This document shows positions 20,329-28,639 of a stretch of 51,102 nucleotides of DNA, piece by piece. The stretch is from Pseudomonas lactucae (GTDB lineage: Bacteria; Pseudomonadota; Gammaproteobacteria; Pseudomonadales; Pseudomonadaceae): NCBI RefSeq assembly GCF_016937615.1, contig NZ_JAFHKI010000048.1:1-51102 (forward strand). The letters are read 5' to 3'. A program made the position numbers and the translations under genes. How positions within the stretch are numbered: the first letter of the stretch is position 1; each line of letters begins with the position of its first letter. Below the pieces are notes generated by a model. It saw only the letters and a program-made list of their open reading frames with translations. It searched no databases and was not told the DNA's origin.

Positions 20329-21450
20329 ATGCCTATTCATTCAAGGGTCGCTGGTGAGTTTGAACCCACCGGATCAATGCATGAGCCCCGGCGCGCTCAT
20401 TGTTGTGTCGGGATCGGCGATCAAGGGGTCCTGGCGATAGCGGGGGCGGGCTTTGCATCCGGGTTGGAGGATGCTCCCATCACGCCCGGCAGGCTGAGTG
20501 GAGTCGAGCTCTACGATCAGGCGTCAGGCACTTGGTCTGTGCGTACACCATTGCCGGTGGGACGCGATACCTGCGGCGCGGTGCTTTTGATGTCCGGCGA
20601 CGTCTTGGTTGTTGCCGGCAGCAATGCCGGTATGGCGATCGGGGATACCCATTTATACGATGTTTCCACAGACCTTTGGCGAGCAGCGGGCCAGTTGAGA
20701 ACACCGCGTTTCGCTCACACCACGACGTTGCTTGAGTCAGGACGTGTCCTGGTCGTTGGCGGGAATAATCTGCAATTCACGGGCGGGCAGGTACAAGACA
20801 GTGTGGAGCTGTACGACCCGAATGCTCAAGAGTGGCAGCTTCAGGGCTGGTTGCCGGTCGACTGCATGGACCACACGGCAACCCTGCTGCAGAACGAAAG
20901 GGTACTGATTGTTGGCGGTTACTCCGGTAGGCAGAACGCGGCGTTGGCCCGCGCCTTTATTTACGACCCCTCAGCGGTCGGGCATTGGAGCGAAGTGTGC
21001 CCCCCACCGGTACCTCTCATGCAGCACACGGCGACGTTGCTGCAAGAGGGGCGAGTGCTGGTCTGCGGCGGGGCGAATGAGCCGTTTGGTTCCCCGCAGC
21101 GGCATGCCTTTATTTACGATCCGAGTCTGGATAGCTGGGAGCGAACGAGCATGTGCATTGACCGTAAGGGCCACACTGCGACGAGGTTGGCGACGGGTGA
21201 GGTAGTGGTGGTCGGCGCCAGTTCGATCGGCGACCCAGGGTCTGCGCGGACAGCGGAGCTGTATGATCCTCTGTCGGGGCAATGGAGGTTGACTGCCCCC
21301 TTGCTGGATGGCCGCTTCGGCCACAGTGCGTCTTGCCTTTGCACGGGGCAGGTTTTGATTGCCGGAGGCGCCCGGCCGGTTTCTCATCCGACGCCCTTAT
21401 CATCCGCTGAGCTTTTTACGCTCACGTCGGGCAGTCGCTTGGCTGATTGA
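20329..21450 (+). CDS. Kelch-repeat beta-propeller protein
   Basis: A 373-residue protein made almost wholly of Kelch-like repeats. Seven copies of an R/D-x(2,3)-H/T-x-A/T-x-L strand can be counted (RRAHCC, GRDTCGAVLL, RFAHTTTLL, MDHTATLL, MQHTATLL, KGHTATRL, FGHSASCL). They alternate with VLVVGG-type strands and ELYDP-x(2,4)-W turns, suggesting a seven-bladed propeller. No signal peptide, membrane segment or catalytic domain is visible, so it is probably cytoplasmic unless exported by a non-Sec route. Kelch propellers usually bind proteins; a few are oxidases or sialate mutarotases, but the matching active-site residues are not apparent. It stands alone between opmB and an SDR gene. No function can be assigned. 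Confidence 0.75.
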   Translation: MPIHSRVAGEFEPTGSMHEPRRAHCCVGIGDQGVLAIAGAGFASGLEDAPITPGRLSGVELYDQASGTWSVRTPLPVGRDTCGAVLLMSGDVLVVAGSNAGMAIGDTHLYDVSTDLWRAAGQLRTPRFAHTTTLLESGRVLVVGGNNLQFTGGQVQDSVELYDPNAQEWQLQGWLPVDCMDHTATLLQNERVLIVGGYSGRQNAALARAFIYDPSAVGHWSEVCPPPVPLMQHTATLLQEGRVLVCGGANEPFGSPQRHAFIYDPSLDSWERTSMCIDRKGHTATRLATGEVVVVGASSIGDPGSARTAELYDPLSGQWRLTAPLLDGRFGHSASCLCTGQVLIAGGARPVSHPTPLSSAELFTLTSGSRLAD

Positions 21451-21533
21451 TTTGGGTCGATGAAAAACCGTCCGGTTGAAGGTATTCTTGGGCTCCAACC
21501 CTAAACATCAGGTTGAATCAGGAGACCGCACTC

Positions 21534-22279
21534 ATGGACAAAGTCCTCCTCATTACCGGCGGCAGCCGCGGGATCGGCGCCGAGACGGCATTGCTGGCCG
21601 CCCGCGAGGGCTACCGCATCTGCATCAACTACCAGTCGGACGAAGCGGCTGCCCAACGCGTGCTCGATCAGGTGCGCGCCCTGGCGCCCAGGCGATTGCC
21701 GTACGCGCGGACGTGAGCATCGAGGATGAAGTGATTGCGCTGTACCACCGGGTCGACGCTGAGTTGGGCCGCGTCACGGCCTTGGTCAACAATGCGGGCA
21801 CCGTGGGCCATAAATCACGGGTCGATGAGATGTCCGAATTCCGCATTCTGAAAATCATGAAGACCAACGTGCTCGGGCCGATCCTGTGTGCCAAGCACGC
21901 GGTGCTGCGCATGTCGCCCAGGCACGGCGGGCAGGGCGGCAGTATCGTCAACGTGTCGTCGGTGGCGGCGCGGCTGGGGTCGCCGGGTGAGTATGTCGAC
22001 TATGCGGCCTCCAAGGGGGCGCTCGACACGTTCACGCTCGGTCTGTCCAAGGAAGTGGCAGGTGAGGGCATTCGCGTGAACGCGGTGCGCCCCGGCTATA
22101 TCTTCACCGATTTCCATGCCCTGAGCGGCGACCCGGACCGGGTCAGCAAGCTGGAGTCCGGTATCCCCATGGCCCGTGGCGGGCGCCCGGATGAGGTCGC
22201 CGAAGCGATCATCTGGTTGCTGTCGGACAAGGCGTCGTATGCCACCGGTACTTTTGTGGACCTGGGCGGCGGTCGTTGA
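21534..22279 (+). pseudogene. Short-chain dehydrogenase/reductase, broken by one missing base
   Basis: A classical SDR of 248 residues once one G is restored near 21684 (VRALGAQAIAVRADV). It has the NAD(P)-binding TGGSRGIG motif near residue 9, VNNAGTVG, and the catalytic Ser-Tyr-Lys set (NVSSVAARLG, then Y in VDYAASKGA). RPGYIFTDFH lies near the end and an ATGTFVDLGGGR-type tail closes the protein. AGGAG precedes the ATG. Members of this family reduce or oxidise a wide range of sugars, acyl chains and alcohols; the substrate cannot be told. The gene lies between the Kelch gene and a convergent MocR gene, and no operon partner is apparent. Confidence 0.8.
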
Positions 22280-22294
22280 AGCCATAGCGCCTGT

Positions 22295-23704
22295 TCAGAA
22301 CGAGCGCACAATCCGCCCCAACGTCTCCATGGCCTTTTCCGACGCCTCGGTCCACGGGCTGCCGTAATTCAGGCGAATGCAATTGCGAAAGCGCCGGGTC
22401 GCCGAAAAGATCGGCCCCGGTGCGATGCTGATGCCCTGGGCCAGCGCCATCTGGAACAATTTCAACGAATCGGTCTGTTCCGGCAACTCCAGCCACAGGA
22501 AGTAGCCCCCGGCCGGTTGGCTGACGCGGGTCTGTGCCGGGAAATAACGGGCGATAGCCGCCAGCATGGCGCTTTGCTGCTCTTCCAGGGCATAGCGCAA
22601 CTTGCGCAAGTGCCGGTCATAGCCGCCGTGTTGCAGGTAATCGGCAATCGCCGCCTGGGCCGGCATCGATGGGCACAGCGAGGTCATCAATTTCAGGCGC
22701 TCGACCTTCTGCGCATAACGCCCGGCCGCTACCCAGCCGACCCGATAACCGGGCGCAAGGCTCTTGGCAAACGAGCCGCAGTGCATCACCAGGCCTTCGG
22801 TGTCGAAGGCCTTGGCCGGTTTGGGCGCGTGTTGCCCGTAATACAGCTCGGCGTACACATCGTCCTCGATCAGCGGCACCTGGTGGCTGCGCAACAGGTC
22901 CACCAATGCCTGCTTCTTTGCTTCCGGCAAGGTGGCGCCGATGGGGTTCTGGAAACTGGTCATGGTCCAGCAGGCTTTGATCGGGTAGCGCTCCAGGGTT
23001 TGCGCCAGGGCGTTGAGGTCGATGCCGTCACGCGGGTGCACCGGGATTTCCACCGCCTTGAGCTTCAAGCGTTCCAGCACTTGCAGGCAGGCGTAGAACG
23101 CCGGGGCTTCAATGGCCACCAGGTCGCCGGGTTCGGTGACGGCCTGCAGGCACAGGTTCAGCGCTTCGAGGGCGCCGTTGGTGATCAGCAGTTCTTCCAT
23201 CGGCAGCATCAGGCCGCCGACCATATACCGCAGGGCAATCTGCCGACGCAGCTGCGGGTTGCCCGGCGACATGTCGGTGACCACCAGGCGCGGGTCCATC
23301 TCGCGGCTGGCGCTGGCCAGTGAGCGGGCCAGGCGTGGCAACGGAAACAGCATGGGGCTGGGGAACGCCGAGCCAAAGGGCACGGTGTTGGGGTCTTTGA
23401 TCGAATCGAGCACCGAAAACACCAATTCGCTCACATCCACCTCGGTGGACTCATGCACCTGCTCGCTCACCACCGGCTCGGAAAACGGGCTGGGCGCATG
23501 GGTGTTGACGAAGTAGCCGGAACGCGGCCGCGCACGGATCAGGCCACGCCGTTCCAGCAGGTAATAGGCCTGGAACACCGTGGACGGGCTGACGCCGTAG
23601 GTCTGGCTGGCATAGCGCACCGACGGCACGCGCTGGCCGGGGCCGAGCACGCCCGAGCGGATCAGTTCCGCGATGTCGTCGGCGAATTTTTCGTAGCGCT
23701 TCAT
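22295..23704 (-). CDS. MocR-family (GntR/aminotransferase) transcriptional regulator
   Basis: A 469-residue fusion of an N-terminal GntR winged helix (residues 1-70: IRSGVLGPGQRVPSVRYASQ, GVSPSTVFQAYYLLERRG) and a type I PLP-dependent aminotransferase fold. The PLP-binding lysine is Lys314 in CGSFAKSLAPGYRVGW, and the SFQNPIGATLP segment is present. Such proteins sense pyridoxal phosphate or an amino-acid-derived aldimine and regulate a neighbouring or divergent gene. Here the upstream neighbour is ccoG on the same strand, so the target is unclear. It is convergent with the SDR gene. Confidence 0.88.
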   Translation of the reverse strand: MKRYEKFADDIAELIRSGVLGPGQRVPSVRYASQTYGVSPSTVFQAYYLLERRGLIRARPRSGYFVNTHAPSPFSEPVVSEQVHESTEVDVSELVFSVLDSIKDPNTVPFGSAFPSPMLFPLPRLARSLASASREMDPRLVVTDMSPGNPQLRRQIALRYMVGGLMLPMEELLITNGALEALNLCLQAVTEPGDLVAIEAPAFYACLQVLERLKLKAVEIPVHPRDGIDLNALAQTLERYPIKACWTMTSFQNPIGATLPEAKKQALVDLLRSHQVPLIEDDVYAELYYGQHAPKPAKAFDTEGLVMHCGSFAKSLAPGYRVGWVAAGRYAQKVERLKLMTSLCPSMPAQAAIADYLQHGGYDRHLRKLRYALEEQQSAMLAAIARYFPAQTRVSQPAGGYFLWLELPEQTDSLKLFQMALAQGISIAPGPIFSATRRFRNCIRLNYGSPWTEASEKAMETLGRIVRSF

Positions 23705-23756
23705 GGGTGGCCTTGAACAGTTTCGATAGTTGGATCTCTACCTATCCAGATAGATT

Positions 23757-25166
23757 TCAGCGATTCAGTGGGGCGACAAAACGGCTGTCAGCTTCCTTGT
23801 AGATCCACGGTTCGTCCACATCCGTCACCTTGAACCGCAGGGTCTGCGAACTGCTCGCCGGCGTATCCGCCAGCAACGCCACCGACACCGGCACATCCAC
23901 GATTTCCCCCGGCGCGAGGCTAAGCTTGGTCTTGCCTTGCAACTGGAAGCCCTCGGCCTCCATCAATTCCACCCGGTAGTCCTGGCGTTGCTGGGTCTTG
24001 TTGATGACCTTGAGGCTGTAGATGTTCTCGATCAAGCCCTGGGCGTTCTCACGGAACATGCCCCGGTCCTTGGTCACGTCCAGCGACACCATTGGCCGCT
24101 CGACCAGCGCCACCACCAGCGCGGCGATCATCACCAGCAGCACGGCACTGTAGCCGATCAGGCGGGGTCGTAGCAGGCGGGTCTTGCCGCCTTGCAGTTG
24201 ATGCTCGCTGGTATAGCTCACCAGACCACGGGCGTAGCCCATCTTGTCCATGATCGAATCACAGGCGTCGATGCACGCCGCGCAGCCGATGCATTCCATT
24301 TGCAGGCCGTCGCGGATATCGATGCCGGTGGGGCACACCTGCACGCAGAGCTGGCAGTCGACACAGTCGCCCAGGCCGACCTCGGCCGGTCTGACGTCGC
24401 GTTTGCGCGGGCCACGGCGCTCGCCACGGGCGCTGTCGTAGGCAATGGTCAGGGTGTCTTTGTCGAACATCACGCTTTGGAAGCGCGCATACGGGCACAT
24501 ATGCATGCACACCGCTTCACGCAGCCAGCCGGCGTTGATGTAGGTGGCCGCCGTGAAAAACAGCACCCAGAACAGGCTCACGCCGCCCATTTGCCAGGTC
24601 AGCAGCTCGGCGGCCAGTGGGCGAATCGGTGTGAAGTAACCGACAAAGGTCAGCCCAGTCAACACGCTGATGCCCAGCCATAAGGTGTGTTTGGCCGAGC
24701 GCCTTGCCAGCTTGTTCAGGCTCCAGGGCGCCGCTTGCAGCTTGATGCGCTGGTTGCGCTCGCCTTCGGTGACTTTCTCGCACCACATGAACAGCCAGGT
24801 GAATGAGCTCTGCGGGCAGGTGTAGCCGCACCAGACACGGCCGGCAAACACCGTGATCGCAAACAGGCCGAAGGCGCAGATGATCAGCAGCGCTGAGAGC
24901 AGAATGAAATCCTGCGGCCAGAACGTCGCGCCAAAGATGTGGAATTTGCTTTCGGCCAGGTCCCACAGCACGGCTTGGCGGCCGCCCCAGTCCAGCCACA
25001 CGGTGCCGAAAAACAGCAGGAACAGCAGCGCGGCACCGGCCACGCGCAAGGTGCGGTACAGGCCGGTGAAGCTGCGGGTATGGATCAGGTTATCGCTGGA
25101 TTTGGCCTTCACCTTCTTTGGGTGCAGGGGCTCAAAAGTGTCCACGGTTGGGATTCGTTCGCTCAT
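23757..25166 (-). CDS. ccoG: Cytochrome c oxidase accessory protein CcoG (RdxA/FixG)
   Basis: A 469-residue membrane iron-sulfur protein with four to five N-terminal transmembrane segments. It has two bacterial ferredoxin-type clusters, CVDCQLCVQVCP and CIGCAACIDACD, near residues 250-290, one more membrane segment (LLVMIAALVVALV) and a C-terminal Ig-like FixG domain. CcoG acts as a copper reductase in cbb3 oxidase assembly. The ATG at 25166 is chosen by homology of MSERIPTVD. A near-copy of its first 12 bases lies 14 bases upstream, so the GGAGG there is better spaced for a decoy ATG than for this one. No ccoNOPQ genes are nearby, so this may be a detached or second ccoG copy. Confidence 0.88.
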   Translation of the reverse strand: MSERIPTVDTFEPLHPKKVKAKSSDNLIHTRSFTGLYRTLRVAGAALLFLLFFGTVWLDWGGRQAVLWDLAESKFHIFGATFWPQDFILLSALLIICAFGLFAITVFAGRVWCGYTCPQSSFTWLFMWCEKVTEGERNQRIKLQAAPWSLNKLARRSAKHTLWLGISVLTGLTFVGYFTPIRPLAAELLTWQMGGVSLFWVLFFTAATYINAGWLREAVCMHMCPYARFQSVMFDKDTLTIAYDSARGERRGPRKRDVRPAEVGLGDCVDCQLCVQVCPTGIDIRDGLQMECIGCAACIDACDSIMDKMGYARGLVSYTSEHQLQGGKTRLLRPRLIGYSAVLLVMIAALVVALVERPMVSLDVTKDRGMFRENAQGLIENIYSLKVINKTQQRQDYRVELMEAEGFQLQGKTKLSLAPGEIVDVPVSVALLADTPASSSQTLRFKVTDVDEPWIYKEADSRFVAPLNR

Positions 25167-25292
25167 GGTCGTTCGCTCATCAGCCTCCATCAGGCCAATC
25201 AACTATGAGCGCCGGTCTGTTTGCATAACAGACTCAGGTATACAGATAAATAGCGGATCAGATACGTCTGGACCGCCCGCCTGCGACAATGT

Positions 25293-25321
25293 GCTGCACC
25301 CCATGGGGCCTGGGGTGCAGC
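25293..25321. repeat. Strong stem-loop between ccoG and the DUF3203 gene
   Basis: GCTGCACCCC and GGGGTGCAGC pair perfectly over ten bases around a nine-base loop. There is no T-run on either side, so it may be a factor-dependent terminator or attenuator for transcription from the DUF3203 gene toward ccoG. Confidence 0.5.
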
Positions 25322-25350
25322 GGTGTTCAGTACAGGCTGATACGGATCAA

Positions 25351-25590
25351 TTAAATCGCCGAACCAGGCTCGGTGGCCCTCTTGTGTTGGCGCCCATCGG
25401 TGACGCCGGCCACCGTCAGGGCATCGGCTTCCTGTTCTGTGATGTAAACCCTGTTGCCATTGACCTCGACATAGGACATGGCCTTGGCGATGTCCGTGCT
25501 CACCGTCACTGCATTCGCCGGCAGGCTCTGCTCCTGGCCGTCGTCGTTGATCTTGAAGTAGCACGTTTGGCTTTCAATACGTACTGGCAT
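25351..25590 (-). CDS. DUF3203 family small protein
   Basis: A 79-residue protein that looks like the Pseudomonas DUF3203 family, with the features EQSLPANAVTVSTDIAKAMSYV, VYITEQEADALTVAGV. No signal peptide or membrane segment is seen; it should be cytoplasmic. AAAGGAGA lies seven bases before the ATG, one of the best ribosome binding sites in the window. The last ~13 residues (GRQHKRATEPGSAI) look less conserved in style. Function is unknown. The MgtC-like gene upstream is divergent. Confidence 0.7.
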   Translation of the reverse strand: MPVRIESQTCYFKINDDGQEQSLPANAVTVSTDIAKAMSYVEVNGNRVYITEQEADALTVAGVTDGRQHKRATEPGSAI

Positions 25591-25711
25591 GGCGATCTCC
25601 TTTTCATGGGCAGGTGATGATTAGGCGCCTGCACAGCGCCAGGTGTTCCAGGCAACTGACTGGCGGTCGCGGTTGTCCATGCTTTAACCACAACGACAAA
25701 GGACAATGCTG

Positions 25712-26206
25712 ATGGACGCTTGGTGGCATGAAGTGTGGCTGACCGTGCAGGCCGAATTCGCCGACCTTGGCGACGCGCGGCAGCTCACGCAAATCAGCGT
25801 ACGCCTGCTGATGGCCGCAATGCTGGGCGGCATTCTTGGGTTCGAGCGCGAGCAAAAGGGCAAGGCCGCCGGTGTGCGCACGCATATGCTGGTCGCCATG
25901 GGCGCCGCGTTGTTTGTGATGGTGCCGCAGATGTCGGGCAACCAGGCCGACGCCATGAGCCGGGTGGTGCAGGGGGTGATCGCCGGGATCGGCTTTCTCG
26001 GCGCCGGCACCATTCTTAAAGGCAAGGAAGACGAGGAGGGGCAGCACGTCAAAGGCCTGACCACTGCCGCCGGGCTCTGGATGACCGCCGCCATCGGCGT
26101 AGCCGCGGGGTTGGGGCGCGAATCGACGGCGGTGCTCAGTACCTTGTTGGCGCTGGCGGTGTTCAGCGTCATGCCAATAATCGTTAAATGGCTGGAGAGG
26201 GACTGA
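25712..26206 (+). CDS. MgtC/SapB family inner-membrane protein
   Basis: A 164-residue membrane protein with about four to five transmembrane segments. It carries the family core GFEREQKGKAAGVRTHMLV and the repeated glycine-rich segment GVIAGIGFLGAGTILK, followed by GLTTAAGLWMTAAIGVAAG. MgtC proteins modulate the F-type ATPase and adaptation to low magnesium, sometimes during infection; this shorter version lacks the C-terminal ACT-like domain. The ATG at 25712 lies eight bases after AAAGGA; another ATG two codons earlier would be too close to that site. The 3' end overlaps the convergent proline-rich gene by 23 bases. Confidence 0.8.
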   Translation: MDAWWHEVWLTVQAEFADLGDARQLTQISVRLLMAAMLGGILGFEREQKGKAAGVRTHMLVAMGAALFVMVPQMSGNQADAMSRVVQGVIAGIGFLGAGTILKGKEDEEGQHVKGLTTAAGLWMTAAIGVAAGLGRESTAVLSTLLALAVFSVMPIIVKWLERD

Positions 26207-26360
26207 CAACCACTGGCGGCATGGTCGTTGGCGGCTCCTCCACCGGCGGCGGCACGTTTTCCGGCGGCTCTTTCTCCGGGACCGGCTCCGGCTCGGTCGG
26301 CGGCAGGGTCGGGTTGTCGATATTCGGGTCCGGCGTTTCTGCCGGGATCGGGATAGTCAT
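26184..26360 (-). CDS. Small proline-rich protein
   Basis: A 58-codon ORF read from ATG 26360 with an excellent ribosome binding site (GGAGG eight bases upstream), ending with TAA at 26184-26186. The product begins MTIPIPAETPDPNIDNPTL and is about one third proline, with EP and PP runs and a PPVVVSPSPAI tail. It has no hydrophobic signal or membrane segment and should be disordered. The codon pattern (CCG, GAG, ACC) matches the genome. Its last 23 bases overlap the end of the MgtC-like gene on the other strand. Function is unknown. Confidence 0.6.
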   Translation of the reverse strand: MTIPIPAETPDPNIDNPTLPPTEPEPVPEKEPPENVPPPVEEPPTTMPPVVVSPSPAI

Positions 26361-26445
26361 CGGTGTGGCCTCCTTTGTGCTTTGCTCTAGCGGTGGACAA
26401 CCGTGGGGAAGATTTGATTCCCGCTCAATGGCGGTATATCCATCT

Positions 26446-26473
26446 GAACTTTTGGTAACGGCCCAGGCTCGGA
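26446..26473 (+). promoter_or_regulatory. AlgU (sigma-22/RpoE-like) promoter candidate for glgE
   Basis: GAACTT (26446-26451), a 17-base spacer, then TCGGA (26469-26473). The AlgU consensus in Pseudomonas is GAACTT-N16/17-TCTGA, so there is one mismatch. It lies about 90 bases before the glgE ATG in the correct orientation. Envelope-stress or osmotic control of a trehalose/alpha-glucan operon would make sense, but this is a motif match only. Confidence 0.5.
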
Positions 26474-26563
26474 CCTATAGCGGCCCGTTCAGGGAAATCG
26501 CGGCTGGCTGAAGCATTCGAATCAAGCAAAGAGCGTCCACAGGGCGTAAGGGGAAGATGCTCG

Positions 26564-28552
26564 ATGACCGCTGAAACACAGGTTCCAGAAGATTCCTTAT
26601 TGTCGTTGTCCCAGGCGCTGTTGCTGCCCAGGATTGCGATCGAAAGCACCATGCCGGTGATCGACGGCGGTGAATTTGCCGTCAAGGCCGTGGTTGGCCA
26701 GCGGCTCAACGTCACCAGCAAGGTGTTCGCCGATGGTCATGACAAGCTCGCCGTGCTCATCCGCTGGCGCCCGCTGCAGGACGAAAGCTGGCACAGCGTG
26801 GTGATGAACGACGTGGGCAACAACGGCTGGGAGGGGGCGTTTACCGTCACCGCCCAAGGCCCTCACGAATATTGCATCGAAGCCTGGATCGATACCTTCG
26901 CCAGCTTTTGCTACGAGCTGCGCAAGAAGCACGAGGCCGGCGTGCCGGTCAGCCTGGAATTGCAGGAGGGGCGCAGCCTGGTATTGCAGGCCGCCGAGCG
27001 CAGTGACAACGAGCTGCGCGACCGCCTGATGCTGTTGCACCACGAACTCTCCGGCCTGCTGGAAACCGAGCAGGTCGCGCTGTTCCTGCACGAAGACAGT
27101 GCACACTTGATGACCCAGGCCGACCACCGTGCCTATTTGAGCGTCAGCACGGTGTACCCTATCGACGTTGAACGCGAGCGCGCCCAATTCGCCAGCTGGT
27201 ACGAGCTGTTTCCCCGCTCGATCACCGACGATCCCGCCCGCCATGGCACCTTCAACGATGTGCATGCCCGCCTGCCGATGATCCATGACATGGGCTTTGA
27301 CGTGTTGTACTTCCCGCCGATTCATCCCATCGGCCGCAGCCACCGCAAGGGCAAGAACAACTCGCTGACCGCCGGCCCCGACGATCCCGGCAGCCCCTAC
27401 GCGATTGGCAGCGAAGAGGGCGGTCACGGGGCGATCCATCCGCAATTGGGCAGCCGCGAAGACTTCCGTCGACTGGTCAAGGCCGCCGCCGATCATGGCC
27501 TGGAAATCGCCCTGGATTTCGCTATCCAGTGCTCCCAGGACCATCCGTGGCTCAAGCAGCACCCCGGCTGGTTCAACTGGCGCCCGGACGGCACCATCAA
27601 GTACGCGGAGAACCCGCCCAAGAAGTATCAGGATATCGTCAACGTCGATTTTTATGCCGCTGACGCCATTCCGAGTCTGTGGACCGAACTGCGCGACGTC
27701 GTGGTGGGCTGGGTGGAAGAGGGTGTGAAGACCTTTCGCGTCGACAACCCCCACACCAAGCCGCTACCGTTCTGGCAATGGCTGATCAGCGATGTGCGTG
27801 CCAAGTACCCGGAGGTGATCTTTCTCGCCGAGGCCTTCACCACACCGGCGATGATGGCGCGCCTGGGCAAGGTCGGTTATTCGCAGAGCTACACCTATTT
27901 CACCTGGCGCAATACCAAGGCCGAGCTGAGCGAGTATTTCACCCAGTTGAACCAGTCGCCTTGGCGTGAATGCTACCGACCGAACTTCTTCGTCAATACG
28001 CCGGACATCAACCCCGGCTTCCTGCACCAATCCGGCCGCGCGGGATTTTTGATCCGCGCCGCGCTGGCCACCATGGGCTCGGGCCTATGGGGCATGTATT
28101 CAGGCTTCGAGTTGTGCGAAGCGGCGCCGGTGCCGGGCAAAGAGGAGTACCTGGACTCGGAGAAATACGAGATCCGCCCTCGGGACTTCACGGCGCCGGG
28201 CAACATCATTGCCGAGATCGCCCAGCTCAACCGCATCCGCCGGCAGAACCCGGCGTTGCAGACGCACCTGGGGCTCAAGCTCTACAACGCCTGGAACGAC
28301 AACATCCTGTATTTCGGCAAGCGCAGCGAGGACGGCGGCAATTTCATCCTGGTGGCGGTCAACCTCGACCCGTTCAACGCCCAGGAAGCGCACTTTGAAC
28401 TGCCGCTGTGGGAGATGGGGCTGCCGGACGATGCCCAGACCCAGGGTGAAGACCTGATGAACGGCCACCGCTGGACCTGGTACGGCAAGACCCAGTGGAC
28501 GCGGCTGGAGCCGCAGATGCCGTTTGGGATTTGGCGCATCACTGTTTCCTGA
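26564..28552 (+). CDS. glgE: Alpha-1,4-glucan:maltose-1-phosphate maltosyltransferase
   Basis: A 662-residue GH13 subfamily 3 enzyme that adds maltosyl units from maltose 1-phosphate to alpha-1,4-glucans. The N-terminal beta domain and dimerisation region (1-200) precede the catalytic barrel with YFPPIHPIGRSHRKGKNN. The nucleophile is Asp394 in TFRVDNPHTKP and the general acid Glu423 in IFLAEAFTTP, the same numbers as in Streptomyces GlgE. It starts an operon with treS-mak and glgB. GGGGAAG precedes the ATG. An AlgU-like promoter lies about 90 bases upstream. Confidence 0.95.
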   Translation: MTAETQVPEDSLLSLSQALLLPRIAIESTMPVIDGGEFAVKAVVGQRLNVTSKVFADGHDKLAVLIRWRPLQDESWHSVVMNDVGNNGWEGAFTVTAQGPHEYCIEAWIDTFASFCYELRKKHEAGVPVSLELQEGRSLVLQAAERSDNELRDRLMLLHHELSGLLETEQVALFLHEDSAHLMTQADHRAYLSVSTVYPIDVERERAQFASWYELFPRSITDDPARHGTFNDVHARLPMIHDMGFDVLYFPPIHPIGRSHRKGKNNSLTAGPDDPGSPYAIGSEEGGHGAIHPQLGSREDFRRLVKAAADHGLEIALDFAIQCSQDHPWLKQHPGWFNWRPDGTIKYAENPPKKYQDIVNVDFYAADAIPSLWTELRDVVVGWVEEGVKTFRVDNPHTKPLPFWQWLISDVRAKYPEVIFLAEAFTTPAMMARLGKVGYSQSYTYFTWRNTKAELSEYFTQLNQSPWRECYRPNFFVNTPDINPGFLHQSGRAGFLIRAALATMGSGLWGMYSGFELCEAAPVPGKEEYLDSEKYEIRPRDFTAPGNIIAEIAQLNRIRRQNPALQTHLGLKLYNAWNDNILYFGKRSEDGGNFILVAVNLDPFNAQEAHFELPLWEMGLPDDAQTQGEDLMNGHRWTWYGKTQWTRLEPQMPFGIWRITVS

Positions 28553-28567
28553 GTCTTGCGCAGAGCA

Positions 28568-28598
28568 AATGTGGGAGGAGCGGTGCCCCTCCCACATT
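28568..28598. repeat. GTGGGAGG-class REP palindrome between glgE and treS
   Basis: AATGTGGGAGG and CCTCCCACATT pair over 11 bases around a nine-base loop. It lies 16 bases after the glgE stop, in an otherwise tight operon. A longer version occurs at 48002-48052 and a half copy at 1-20. Such elements can stabilise upstream mRNA. Confidence 0.8.
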
Positions 28599-28639
28599 GA
28601 TCGCATTCCGTCTGCAGAATTTGTTTTCAGGAGTTTCCA

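Noticed and set aside
25167..25350. ANR/FNR box upstream of ccoG
   Set aside because: TTGAT is present near 25197, but the second half-site ATCAA does not follow at the right spacing.
26188..26511. Plus-strand glycine/serine-rich 107-codon ORF
   Set aside because: It mirrors the proline-rich minus-strand gene, which has the better ribosome binding site; this frame has none that fits.
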